Below are positions 10,502 through 18,791 of a DNA stretch of 64,000 nucleotides, in pieces; within the stretch, counting starts at the first letter, position 1; every line of letters begins with the position of its first letter. Source of the stretch: Flavobacteriales bacterium (lineage in GTDB: Bacteria; Bacteroidota; Bacteroidia; Flavobacteriales_G; JALEGO01); assembly GCA_020628935.1 (NCBI GenBank), contig JAHDEG010000006.1, positions 1 through 64,000 of the forward strand, in the 5' to 3' direction. The notes beneath the pieces are model-generated. The model ran no database searches. It was not told where the DNA came from and saw only the letters and a list, made by a program, of their open reading frames with translations. The position numbers and the translations under genes were made by a program.

Positions 10502-10538
10502 ATTAGTCGTTAACGTTCATCTGTTAGCGACTAATTTG
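10502..10538 (+). terminator. Probable secA terminator
   Basis: ATTAGTCGTTAAC and GTTAGCGACTAAT form a 13-bp stem with one G-T wobble around an 8-nt loop, beginning 28 nt after the secA stop. The downstream T tract (TTTGTGTG) is weak. Confidence 0.55.
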
Positions 10539-10564
10539 TGTGAAAGTGTTTCTAATTCGACAAC

Positions 10565-10572
10565 TAAATTTA
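10565..10572 (+). promoter_or_regulatory. Possible promoter of the O-antigen ligase-like gene
   Basis: TAAATTTA matches TAnnTTTG at 7 of 8 positions and ends 9 nt before the proposed GTG start. Confidence 0.35.
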
Positions 10573-10581
10573 CTGTATTAA

Positions 10582-12153
10582 GTGGGTGAAAAAGGCAAGC
10601 GCTTTTCAGAGCAATTCTTTTTTAATCTAGGTCTATTTCTTTTAGCCGTTGCAATTCCTTGTTCAAATTTTTTAATGAGTATTGCACAGTTTATACTCAT
10701 TATAAACTGGTTTGTTTTCGGAATTATTGAAAGCTCGATTTTAAAACGCTTTATAACTTTTTTTAAAAATAAACATGCCGTTTGCATATCGTTACTCTAC
10801 TTCATTTATTTGATTGGAGTAATATATTCTCCTGATTTTGGCAGTGGATTTCATGAGTTAAAAATTAAACTACCCCTTTTAGTAATCCCGTTAGTTATTT
10901 CCACCAGCTTAAAACACATCACAAGTAACACAAAAAAAAGAATTCCAATCGGGTTTGTAGGAGCAACAATAGTTAGTGCTTTTATTAACTTTTATATCTT
11001 TTTTTATACGCAAAGCAATCTTACAGACATCCGAGATATGTCAAAATTCATATCTCACATTCGTTTTAGCCTATGTATTGTTCTATCGCTATTTTGGATA
11101 TTAAAATTAATTAAAAAGCAACAACCTTTAAAAAACATAATTGGTTTATTTTCCCTTGCTTGGCTAAGCTATTATTTAATTATTTCTCAATCAATGACAG
11201 GCATACTAATCGCTTTAGTTTCACTACCTATATACGGTATCTATTACTTTAAAAACCGAAAAACAAACTTCTTTAAAGTTTCAGCTTTTTTATTACTTAT
11301 CCTTCCTGCTATTTACTTTTTTAACCTTATTTATACAGAAGCCTTTTTTTACTCAAAAGCCAAAAAAATTAATAACAGCTCATTACTACAAACTTCAAAA
11401 AAAGGCTATGCTTATGAGCATAAATTAGAAAATACACAAATAGAAAACGGGCATTACATATGGAGAAATGTTTGCTACCCAGAGCTACAAATAGCATGGA
11501 ACAGTGTTAGTGAAAATAAATTTTGGGGGAAAGATAATCAGAATAACCTTCAATACGCAGTTCTCATAAGATATATGACTTCAAAAGGATTAGTAAAGGA
11601 TTCTGAAGGATTTAAAGAGTTAACAAACGAGGATATATTAGCAATAGAAAACGGAGTTACCAATTACAGATTTAGTACAATGAATGGAGTTCAAAAGCGT
11701 ATTTATGAAACACTGTGGGAGTTTGATTATTTTAAACATGGAGCTAACCCTGTAAACGGATCATTAGTTCAACGTTTAGCTTTTAATACTGTAGGATTAA
11801 AAACCGCAATAAAAAAACCACTTTTAGGGCATGGATCGGGAAGTATAACCGAGTCTATGAAATCAGAATATCTAAACTCTAGCTTAAAAAACAACCCCAA
11901 CTATTGGCTAAAACCACACAATCAGTTTATCACCATTTTAATTCAATTTGGTTTTGTGGGGTGTATATTATTTATTGCTTCCTTAATCGCATCCTTCAAT
12001 CTCACAAAAAACAACGTTTTATATACGGTTTTCATTATTACAGCTGTGTTATCTATGATAGCAGAAGACACTCTAGATACACAAGCCGGAATCACCTTTT
12101 TCGCATTTTTTCAATGCTATTTCGGACTAGAAAATTCAAAAATTAACAACTAA
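10582..12153 (+). CDS. O-antigen ligase/polymerase family membrane protein
   Basis: This is a predicted inner-membrane glycan ligase or polymerase of the WaaL/Wzy superfamily. The 523-aa protein has about ten to twelve hydrophobic segments, concentrated in residues 10-250 and 450-515. A large soluble loop covers roughly 260-450. The loop ends with the family hallmark: GHGSGSITESM followed by KPHNQFITILIQFGFVG, where the HNQ histidine is the usual catalytic or substrate-binding residue. The start is GTG, and the next Met falls inside the first membrane segments, so GTG is preferred. No glycan biosynthesis cluster surrounds it, so whether it acts as ligase or polymerase, and on which glycan, is open. 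Confidence 0.8.
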   Translation: MGEKGKRFSEQFFFNLGLFLLAVAIPCSNFLMSIAQFILIINWFVFGIIESSILKRFITFFKNKHAVCISLLYFIYLIGVIYSPDFGSGFHELKIKLPLLVIPLVISTSLKHITSNTKKRIPIGFVGATIVSAFINFYIFFYTQSNLTDIRDMSKFISHIRFSLCIVLSLFWILKLIKKQQPLKNIIGLFSLAWLSYYLIISQSMTGILIALVSLPIYGIYYFKNRKTNFFKVSAFLLLILPAIYFFNLIYTEAFFYSKAKKINNSSLLQTSKKGYAYEHKLENTQIENGHYIWRNVCYPELQIAWNSVSENKFWGKDNQNNLQYAVLIRYMTSKGLVKDSEGFKELTNEDILAIENGVTNYRFSTMNGVQKRIYETLWEFDYFKHGANPVNGSLVQRLAFNTVGLKTAIKKPLLGHGSGSITESMKSEYLNSSLKNNPNYWLKPHNQFITILIQFGFVGCILFIASLIASFNLTKNNVLYTVFIITAVLSMIAEDTLDTQAGITFFAFFQCYFGLENSKINN

Positions 12154-12232
12154 TTTTTGAATGTTTAGAAAATAGATGTGAATTGAGCACTAAAGAGTTA
12201 CCCATCTATATATAAGGTTTAGTATCTTTAAC

Positions 12233-12240
12233 GTACTTTT
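12233..12240 (+). promoter_or_regulatory. Possible cdd promoter
   Basis: TATCTTTA (7 of 8 to TAnnTTTG) lies 10 nt before the cdd ATG. Confidence 0.35.
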
Positions 12241-12250
12241 TACAGGTAAA

Positions 12251-12748
12251 ATGTCAAAAAAAATATCCATAGAATTTGAATATGAGTTCTTTGAATCCGT
12301 TCAAGAGCTCTCAGCCATAGATCAAAACTTGATTGAACAATCAAGAGTCGCAGCTAAAAAAGCGTACGCCCCCTACTCTAGCTTTAATGTAGGAGCTGCT
12401 TTATTATTAGAAAACGGAAAAATAATTTTAGGTAGCAATCAAGAAAATGTAGCCTATCCTTCAGGTATGTGTGCCGAAAGGGTCGCATTTTTTTATGCAG
12501 GAGCTCAATACCCAGGCGTAGCGATTACTACAGTAGCTATTTCTGCATTTACAGATAATTTTATTACACTAAAACCAGTAACTCCTTGTGGGAGCTGTAG
12601 GCAAGTAATGGCCGAATATGAGCACCTGCAAAACAAACCCATTAACATGTTATTTGCTTCAACACAAGACGAGGTATATAAAATAAAAGGAGCAACACCA
12701 TTGCTTCCGCTGTTGTTCTATGAACAAAACTTAAAAACAAATGCTTAA
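12251..12748 (+). CDS. cdd: Cytidine deaminase
   Basis: The enzyme hydrolyses cytidine or deoxycytidine to uridine or deoxyuridine for pyrimidine salvage. The 165-aa protein is a homotetrameric-type CDA. The zinc and catalytic motif CAERVAFFYAG carries the Cys and the general-acid Glu, PCGSCRQVMAE supplies the two further cysteines, and YSSFNVGAALL is the substrate-binding segment. An N-terminal extension of about 25 residues precedes the core. cdd immediately upstream of pdhA-pdhC is, as I recall, a common order in Flavobacteriaceae, where porU-porV often precede it. Here a glycan ligase-like gene occupies that place. Confidence 0.95.
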   Translation: MSKKISIEFEYEFFESVQELSAIDQNLIEQSRVAAKKAYAPYSSFNVGAALLLENGKIILGSNQENVAYPSGMCAERVAFFYAGAQYPGVAITTVAISAFTDNFITLKPVTPCGSCRQVMAEYEHLQNKPINMLFASTQDEVYKIKGATPLLPLLFYEQNLKTNA

Positions 12749-12809
12749 TTAAAAGTATTTTTCGTCCCCCAAAATAAATTTTAAGCTTCCCAAACTTGAT
12801 CATTTATTA

Positions 12810-12817
12810 TAAATTTG
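12810..12817 (+). promoter_or_regulatory. pdhA promoter -7 box (near-leaderless)
   Basis: TAAATTTG is an exact TAnnTTTG match that ends only 4 nt before the pdhA ATG. If used, it would give a leaderless or almost leaderless mRNA. Confidence 0.5.
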
Positions 12818-12821
12818 AGAT

Positions 12822-13850
12822 ATGGCAAAGAAAACTGAAAACGACAAAAAAAAAGACATCAAAAAGCACGACAAAAAAACATACATGCATTGGTATGAGT
12901 CTATGTTATTAATGAGACGTTTCGAAGAAAAATGTGGGCAGCTTTACACACAACAAAAATTTGGTGGGTTTTGTCACCTATACATAGGTCAAGAAGCTAT
13001 TCTTGCTGGTATGGTTTCTGCTATGAAAAAAAATGATAATGTTATTACAGCCTACCGAGATCATGTCCACCCAATCGCGTTAGGTACCGATCCTAAATAT
13101 ATAATGGCCGAGCTGTATGGTAAAACCACCGGAACTTCTAAGGGTAAAGGAGGATCAATGCACATGTTTGATAAAGAAAGAGGCCTGTTTGGCGGACACG
13201 GTATTGTTGGTGGTCAAATAGGTTTAGGTACAGGTCTTGCTTTTGCAGATAGATACAAAAAATCCGGAAAAGTTACCTATTGTTTTATGGGGGATGGAGC
13301 CGTAAGACAAGGTATTTTGCATGAAACATTTAACATGGCTATGATGTGGAATTTACCTATAGTTTACATTATAGAAAACAACTTTTACGCAATGGGTACG
13401 GCTGTCTCAAGATCATCTAATGTTCATAATCTTTATGAAATTGGTGAATCTTATGATATGAAGGCAGAACCAGTTGATGGCATGACTTGCGAAGACGTAT
13501 ATGATGCAATAGATAGAGCTGCAGAACATGCAAGATCAGGTAAAGGCCCATATTTATTAGAAGTCAAAACCTATAGATATAAAGGTCATTCAATGTCCGA
13601 TCCTGCAAAATACAGAACAAAGCAAGAGTTAGAATCTTTCAAAAAAGAAGATCCTATTGAAAAAGTAAAGGATACTATATTAAAAGAAGAGTACGCAACA
13701 GAAGAAGATTTGAAAAAAATCGGAAAAAAAGTAATGCAAAAAGTGCAAGAGTGTGTAGAGTTTGCAGAATCATCTCCAGACCCTGAAGCAAAAGACTTAT
13801 ACGAAAGCGTTTACATGCAAAATGATTATCCATTCTTAAATCATAAATAA
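12822..13850 (+). CDS. pdhA: Pyruvate dehydrogenase E1 component subunit alpha
   Basis: This is the thiamine-diphosphate-dependent E1 alpha chain, which with E1 beta decarboxylates pyruvate. The 342-aa protein shows the phosphate-binding segment GGHGIVGGQIGLGTG, the ThDP/Mg motif beginning GDGAVRQG and ending IENNFYAMGT, and the active-site loop YRYKGHSMSDPAKYRT. The N-terminus is lysine-rich (about 20 residues) before the conserved MHWYESMLLMRRFEEK. The stop overlaps the pdhC start by one base (TAATG), so the two are translationally coupled. The E1 beta gene (pdhB) is not in the window. Confidence 0.96.
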   Translation: MAKKTENDKKKDIKKHDKKTYMHWYESMLLMRRFEEKCGQLYTQQKFGGFCHLYIGQEAILAGMVSAMKKNDNVITAYRDHVHPIALGTDPKYIMAELYGKTTGTSKGKGGSMHMFDKERGLFGGHGIVGGQIGLGTGLAFADRYKKSGKVTYCFMGDGAVRQGILHETFNMAMMWNLPIVYIIENNFYAMGTAVSRSSNVHNLYEIGESYDMKAEPVDGMTCEDVYDAIDRAAEHARSGKGPYLLEVKTYRYKGHSMSDPAKYRTKQELESFKKEDPIEKVKDTILKEEYATEEDLKKIGKKVMQKVQECVEFAESSPDPEAKDLYESVYMQNDYPFLNHK

Positions 13851-15142
13851 TGGCAGAAATTGTAAGAATGCCCAAGCTAAGCGACACCATGACAGAAGGT
13901 GTTGTAGCACAATGGCACAAAAAAGTGGGAGAAGAAGTAAGTGCTGGAGATTTACTTGCCGACATTGAAACAGACAAAGCCACAATGGAGTTTGAAAGCT
14001 TTCAAGATGGCGTATTACTTCATCAAGGAGTTGGCGAAGGAGAAACTGCACCTGTTAATAGTATTTTAGCCATTCTTGGAGAAAAAGGAGAAGACATAAA
14101 ATCTATTTTGGAGGATAAAAAAAATACAACCGAAAAAACAGAAGAAAAGGTAGAGAATACTAAGGAGCAAGAGGATAAAAAAAGTGAGGAAAAACCTTCG
14201 AAAGAAGAGGTAAAAGATGTTGCTGAAAAAGATACATCAACTCATGTAGTTGCAAAAAAAGGAGAAAAAACCCAAGACCTCCCTTCAACAAACGATGGTA
14301 ACCTTAAAATATCTCCATTAGCAAAACGACTTGCAAATGAAAAAAACATAAACCTAAACCTATTAAAAGGTACAGGTGATGGAGGAAGAATAATTAAACG
14401 AGATATTGATAATTATTCCGCATCAGGTTTCTCTGGAGGATCACAAGTTGAGTCTTACTCTGATGTACCAAACAGTCAAATGCGTAAAACCATTGCAAGA
14501 CGATTGTCAGAAAGTAAATACTCAGCCCCACACTTTTATCTAACTATGGATATTGATATGGATGAAATTGTTAAATCACGAAAAATGATTAACGAAATTT
14601 CCCCTGTAAAAATATCTTTTAATGATTTAGTTGTAAAAGCAGCGGCAAGAGCACTACAAGATCACCCTGCTATAAATGCAACTTGGTTAGATGACAAAAT
14701 AAGATATAACAATCATGTTCACATAGGAGTTGCAATAGCAGTGCCAGATGGTTTAGTAGTTCCTGTTGTACGTTTCGCAAATACAAAAAGACTTTCTCAA
14801 ATTTCAAGTGAGGTAAGAGATTTTGCTGGCAAAGCAAAAACAAAGAAACTGCAACCAAAAGATTTTGATGGAAATACATTTACCATATCAAACTTAGGCA
14901 TGTTCGGTATTGATGAGTTTACAGCAATAATTAACTCGCCCGACTCCTGTATAATGGCAGTTGGCGGCATAAGAAACGAGCCAGTAGTTAAAAACGGAGA
15001 AATTGTTCCAGGAAACAGAATGAAAGTAACCCTGTCTTGCGATCACAGAGTTGTTGATGGCGCAACAGGTGCTGAATTTTTGAATACGTTTAAGAAATTC
15101 TTAGAAAACCCGGTGTTACTACTTGGAGAACATTCAATTTAG
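13850..15142 (+). CDS. pdhC: Dihydrolipoamide acetyltransferase, E2 of pyruvate dehydrogenase
   Basis: E2 transfers the acetyl group from lipoate to CoA and forms the complex core. The 430-aa protein has a single N-terminal lipoyl domain (residues 1-75, lipoylated Lys in ETDKATMEF), then a Lys/Glu-rich flexible linker (about 90-145). A peripheral subunit-binding domain follows (ISPLAKRLANEKNINLNLLKGTG), and the catalytic domain ends with DHRVVDGATGAEFLNTF, which carries the active-site His. A shared hairpin terminator lies 22 nt past the stop. It is coupled to pdhA by the TAATG overlap. Confidence 0.96.
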   Translation: MAEIVRMPKLSDTMTEGVVAQWHKKVGEEVSAGDLLADIETDKATMEFESFQDGVLLHQGVGEGETAPVNSILAILGEKGEDIKSILEDKKNTTEKTEEKVENTKEQEDKKSEEKPSKEEVKDVAEKDTSTHVVAKKGEKTQDLPSTNDGNLKISPLAKRLANEKNINLNLLKGTGDGGRIIKRDIDNYSASGFSGGSQVESYSDVPNSQMRKTIARRLSESKYSAPHFYLTMDIDMDEIVKSRKMINEISPVKISFNDLVVKAAARALQDHPAINATWLDDKIRYNNHVHIGVAIAVPDGLVVPVVRFANTKRLSQISSEVRDFAGKAKTKKLQPKDFDGNTFTISNLGMFGIDEFTAIINSPDSCIMAVGGIRNEPVVKNGEIVPGNRMKVTLSCDHRVVDGATGAEFLNTFKKFLENPVLLLGEHSI

Positions 15143-15163
15143 AAACTACTAATATACACCAAA

Positions 15164-15204
15164 CAAAAAAGCCGTGGTCGATTTCATCGCCCACAGCTTT
15201 TTTG
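15164..15204. terminator. Bidirectional terminator between pdhC and the YceI gene
   Basis: AAAAAAGCCGTGG pairs with CCCACAGCTTTTTT (one C-A mismatch). The stem is flanked by A on the left and T on the right, so it can end both converging transcripts. Confidence 0.8.
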
Positions 15205-15229
15205 CTCTTAAAATTGTTAAAAAATTAAA

Positions 15230-15883
15230 TTAACCTTTAGCAGCTACAAGCTCTACAGTTAACTCAATGTCATTAGAAACAACCACCTCTTTCACTGGGT
15301 GATCAAACGCTACATCATATTTTTTTCTGTCAAATGTTAATGTTCCAGTAGCAGTAGTTATACCATTTTCTGTTGAAACCGTAATATTTTCAACTTTTTC
15401 AGTTCCAGTTTTACCTCTTAGAGTTAAAGTGCCCGTAGCAGTTGTACCCTCAACAGATGTAATTTCAAATTTTGCCGTTTTATGGTTGGCAACGTCAAAA
15501 AAGTCAGGTGAATTTAAATGACCAATTAAATCAGCCTTTGTATGGCCTTCCTCCTCAGTATATGCATCATCTAATGCTTCAATAGTTGTCATATCTACTA
15601 CAAATGAACCGCCAACAACATTGTTTCCGTCCATCATTACTTTACCATCAGTTAGGTTTAATTTACCATTATGAGAATGCATACCTAAAACCTCTCCTTT
15701 CCATAAAACTTTGCTGTCTTCTACATTAACAGATACTTCTTCTGCGCTTGCAACTGGTGCCTCTGTGTGCTCGTGAGCATGCCCACTATGATCTTCTGCT
15801 TTTTTATGATCTCCTCCACCGCAAGATGCTAATGCGAAAGAAAGTGCTACACCCGAAGCAATAAATAAACTTGTTTTTTTCAT
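15230..15883 (-). CDS. YceI-family lipoprotein (polyisoprenoid/lipid-binding lipocalin-like)
   Basis: The 217-aa protein has a lipoprotein signal (lipobox LASC, Cys at residue 21). A short His-rich linker follows (HSGHAHEHTEA), which could bind metal. A YceI domain covers residues 50-215, with typical motifs VVDMTTIEALD, LIGHLNSPDFFDVANH and TGTLTLRGKT. YceI proteins form a beta-barrel that holds isoprenoid or amphiphilic ligands, and many are induced by stress or base. The ligand here is unknown. The gene faces pdhC across a shared terminator and diverges from asnS. Its promoter overlaps a strong palindromic operator. Confidence 0.9.
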   Translation of the reverse strand: MKKTSLFIASGVALSFALASCGGGDHKKAEDHSGHAHEHTEAPVASAEEVSVNVEDSKVLWKGEVLGMHSHNGKLNLTDGKVMMDGNNVVGGSFVVDMTTIEALDDAYTEEEGHTKADLIGHLNSPDFFDVANHKTAKFEITSVEGTTATGTLTLRGKTGTEKVENITVSTENGITTATGTLTFDRKKYDVAFDHPVKEVVVSNDIELTVELVAAKG

Positions 15884-15903
15884 GTTTTAAATTTTATTTT
15901 CCT

Positions 15904-15911
15904 CAAAGATA
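15904..15911 (-). promoter_or_regulatory. yceI promoter -7 box
   Basis: TATCTTTG on the minus strand is an exact TAnnTTTG match 20 nt upstream of the ATG. It overlaps the first operator half-site at 15909-15914. Confidence 0.7.
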
Positions 15912-15946
15912 CATTTTTTATGTATAAACAATAAATGTTTATACAT
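15909..15946. promoter_or_regulatory. Palindromic operator with three ATGTAT half-sites upstream of yceI
   Basis: ATGTATAAACA (15920-15930) and TGTTTATACAT (15936-15946) form a perfect 11-bp inverted repeat with a 5-nt spacer. A third half-site, ATACAT (15909-15914), overlaps the -7 box. The palindrome fills the -33 region, the usual place for a repressor or a MerR-type activator. The regulator is not encoded next to it. Confidence 0.65.
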
Positions 15947-15999
15947 CTATTTTTTAATTAGTTTTTCCCTTACTTCTATTTAATGTCACATATACTGCT

Positions 16000-16007
16000 T
16001 ATTTTTG
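16000..16007 (+). promoter_or_regulatory. asnS promoter -7 box
   Basis: TATTTTTG is an exact TAnnTTTG match. It overlaps the TTG that the ORF track used as a start, so the ATG at 16026, 18 nt downstream of the box, must be the real start. Confidence 0.75.
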
Positions 16008-16025
16008 CACAAAATTGGGCTTATC

Positions 16026-17468
16026 ATGAAACGTACTGAAATTAAATCGCTACTTAGTATAGAAGAATCAAATGAAAATATTCTTGTAAAAGGATGGGTT
16101 CGAACTAAAAGAGAGAGTAAAAATGTAGCGTTTATCGCATTAAACGATGGCTCAACAATAAACAACATACAAATTGTTGCCGATGTAAATACATTTGATG
16201 AGACGTTATTAAAAAAAATAAATACAGGTGCTTGCATAAGCGCTCAGGGCAATTGGATCGCATCTGCAGGCGGAAAGCAGGCTTTTGAGCTTCATGCAGA
16301 AAAAATAAATGTTTTAGGAGAAGCTGATCCTGATGAATATCCCCTACAGCCTAAAAGACATTCATTAGAGTTTTTAAGAGAACTCGCACATTTAAGACCC
16401 AGAACAAATACCTTTAGTGCTATTATGCGTGTTAGACACACCCTCGCTTATGGCATACACAAATACTTTAACGACAAAGGATTTGTGTACATGAACACTC
16501 CAATAATAACAGGTTCAGATGCTGAAGGAGCTGGTGAAATGTTTAAAGTAACTACATTGCCAGAAAATAATCCTCCCAAAAATGAAAGAGGAGAGGTTGA
16601 TTATACGCAAGATTTCTTTGGCAAAGCCACAAACCTAACTGTATCAGGGCAGCTTCAAGCAGAGCTAGGTGCAATGGCCTTATCAAAAGTGTATACGTTT
16701 GGTCCCACATTTAGAGCAGAAAACTCAAATACAACAAGACACCTCGCAGAGTTTTGGATGGTTGAACCCGAAGTAGCTTTCAATGACATAAACGATAATC
16801 AAGATTTAGCAGAAGACTTTTTAAAGCAAGTTATAAAATACACGCTTGACACCTGTAAAGACGATTTGGCGTTCTTGAACAAAAGAGCTTTTGAGGAAGA
16901 AAAAAACAAGCCTCAAAACGAAAGAAATGAATTAAGCCTATTAGAACGTTTAGAATTTGTAATAAGCAATGAATTTGAACGCATAACTTACACAGAAGCG
17001 ATTGATATACTTAGAAACTCTAAACCCAATAAAAAGAAAAAATTTAACTATCTAGTATCAGATTGGGGTATAGATTTACAAAGCGAACACGAACGATTTT
17101 TGGTGGAAAAACATTTTAAAAAGCCGGTAATTATTGTTGACTATCCTGCGTCTATAAAAGCGTTTTATATGAAGCTTAACGATGACAAAAAAACAGTAAG
17201 AGGGATGGATATTTTATTCCCAGGCATTGGTGAAATTGTTGGAGGAAGTGAAAGAGAAGAAAACCTTGAGAAGTTAAAAGAAGGGATGAAAAAAGTAGGA
17301 ATTCCTGAAGAAGAGCTAAGCTGGTACTTAGATACTAGAAAATACGGGACAGCTCCTCATAGTGGCTTCGGATTGGGCTTTGAAAGACTTGTTTTATTTG
17401 TAACCGGAATGTCTAACATTAGAGATATTATTCCTTTTCCAAGAACACCACAAAACGCAGAATTTTAA
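16026..17468 (+). CDS. asnS: Asparaginyl-tRNA synthetase
   Basis: This class IIb synthetase charges tRNA-Asn. From the ATG it is 480 aa. It has an N-terminal OB-fold anticodon-binding domain ([19 protein letters not shown]) and a catalytic core with motif 2 ([20 protein letters not shown]) and motif 3 ([12 protein letters not shown]). The insertion region [19 protein letters not shown] between them is typical of Bacteroidota AsnRS. The ORF track begins seven codons earlier at a TTG that lies inside the promoter, which is rejected. It diverges from yceI. Confidence 0.97.
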   Translation: MKRTEIKSLLSIEESNENILVKGWVRTKRESKNVAFIALNDGSTINNIQIVADVNTFDETLLKKINTGACISAQGNWIASAGGKQAFELHAEKINVLGEADPDEYPLQPKRHSLEFLRELAHLRPRTNTFSAIMRVRHTLAYGIHKYFNDKGFVYMNTPIITGSDAEGAGEMFKVTTLPENNPPKNERGEVDYTQDFFGKATNLTVSGQLQAELGAMALSKVYTFGPTFRAENSNTTRHLAEFWMVEPEVAFNDINDNQDLAEDFLKQVIKYTLDTCKDDLAFLNKRAFEEEKNKPQNERNELSLLERLEFVISNEFERITYTEAIDILRNSKPNKKKKFNYLVSDWGIDLQSEHERFLVEKHFKKPVIIVDYPASIKAFYMKLNDDKKTVRGMDILFPGIGEIVGGSEREENLEKLKEGMKKVGIPEEELSWYLDTRKYGTAPHSGFGLGFERLVLFVTGMSNIRDIIPFPRTPQNAEF

Positions 17469-17550
17469 AGTAAATTAAAATTGGTAACCGCAACAAAAAT
17501 TAACCTCAACTGTATTTAATAGTAAGCACAAATTGCCTGTTATTTAACAT

Positions 17551-17558
17551 TACCTTTT
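17551..17558 (+). promoter_or_regulatory. Possible ribBA promoter
   Basis: TACCTTTT matches TAnnTTTG at 7 of 8 positions and lies 13 nt before the ribBA ATG. No FMN riboswitch-like structure is evident in the short leader. Confidence 0.35.
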
Positions 17559-17571
17559 AAAAAAAACTATT

Positions 17572-18783
17572 ATGGCTGGCCTAAACACAATAAAAGAAGC
17601 AATAGAAGATATTAAACAAGGTAAAGTTATTATTGTCGTAGATGATGAAAACAGAGAAAATGAAGGTGATTTTATTGTAGCAGCTAGGCACGCAACACCA
17701 GAAGTGGTGAATTTTATGGCTACTCACGGAAGAGGCTTAATATGTGCTTCACTAATGGAAGAAAGGTGTAGCGAATTAGGCTTAGAGCTTATGGTTTCAT
17801 CCAATACATCCTCTCATGAAACTCCTTTCACAGTTTCGGTAGATTTAATTGGACAAGGTTGTACAACAGGTATTTCTGCCAGCGACAGATCCAAAACAAT
17901 CAAAGCACTCATTGACCCTAATACAAAACCTGAAGATTTAGGCAGACCAGGCCATATTTTCCCTCTAAGAGCCAAGAAAGGAGGTGTACTAAGAAGAGCT
18001 GGACACACAGAAGCCGTAGTTGATTTAGCACGATTAGCTGGCTTAGAACCATCTGGAGCATTAGTTGAAATACTTAATGAGGATGGAACAATGGCTAGGT
18101 TACCCCAACTAGAAAAAATAGCAGAAAGATTTAATCTTAAAATAGTTTCTATTGAAGACTTAATTGCATACCGAATGCAGCACGACTCGTTAATAGATAA
18201 ACAAGTGAAAGTAAAAATGCCAACTCAGTTTGGTGATTTTAACATGATCGCGTACACTCAAAAAACAACTGGAGAAGAGCATTTAGCACTAACAAAAGGG
18301 GAATGGAAAACAGATGAACCTGTTTTAGTAAGGGTACACTCATCATGCGTAACAGGTGATATTTTTGGTTCTTGTCGTTGCGATTGCGGACCTCAACTAC
18401 AAACAGCAATGCAACAAATTGAAGCAGAAGGTAAAGGCGTTATTATTTACATGCAACAAGAAGGCAGGGGCATAGGCCTGTTAAATAAACTTAAAGCATA
18501 TAAACTACAAGAAGAAGGTCAAGATACGGTTGAAGCTAACATATCACTAGGCTTTCAGATGGATCAAAGAGATTATGGCATTGGGGCACAAATTCTTAGA
18601 GACTTAAATGTTAAAAAAATGCGCTTAATGACTAATAACCCCAAAAAAAGAACAGGGCTTATTGGCTACGGATTAGAAATTGTAGAAAATGTACCCATAG
18701 AAATAAAATCTAACAAGCACAACAAACTTTATTTACAGACCAAAAAAACAAAAATGGGGCATGACTTAAAAATGGAAGATTAA
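17572..18783 (+). CDS. ribBA: Bifunctional 3,4-dihydroxy-2-butanone-4-phosphate synthase / GTP cyclohydrolase II
   Basis: This fused enzyme supplies both precursors of riboflavin. Residues 1-205 form the RibB domain with [15 protein letters not shown] and THGRGLICA, which give the Mg- and ribulose-5-phosphate-binding acids. Residues 206-403 form the RibA domain with the zinc site [15 protein letters not shown] and the GTP-binding segment [12 protein letters not shown]. Full length (403 aa) and both catalytic sets look intact. The gene is monocistronic and converges on the glycosyltransferase gene with only 8 bp between stops. No other rib genes are in the window. Confidence 0.97.
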   Translation: MAGLNTIKEAIEDIKQGKVIIVVDDENRENEGDFIVAARHATPEVVNFMATHGRGLICASLMEERCSELGLELMVSSNTSSHETPFTVSVDLIGQGCTTGISASDRSKTIKALIDPNTKPEDLGRPGHIFPLRAKKGGVLRRAGHTEAVVDLARLAGLEPSGALVEILNEDGTMARLPQLEKIAERFNLKIVSIEDLIAYRMQHDSLIDKQVKVKMPTQFGDFNMIAYTQKTTGEEHLALTKGEWKTDEPVLVRVHSSCVTGDIFGSCRCDCGPQLQTAMQQIEAEGKGVIIYMQQEGRGIGLLNKLKAYKLQEEGQDTVEANISLGFQMDQRDYGIGAQILRDLNVKKMRLMTNNPKKRTGLIGYGLEIVENVPIEIKSNKHNKLYLQTKKTKMGHDLKMED

Positions 18784-18791
18784 TCTATTTG

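Noticed and set aside
12822-15142. Missing E1 beta gene in the pdh locus as a deletion
   Set aside because: pdhB is often located elsewhere in Bacteroidota; pdhA and pdhC look intact and coupled.
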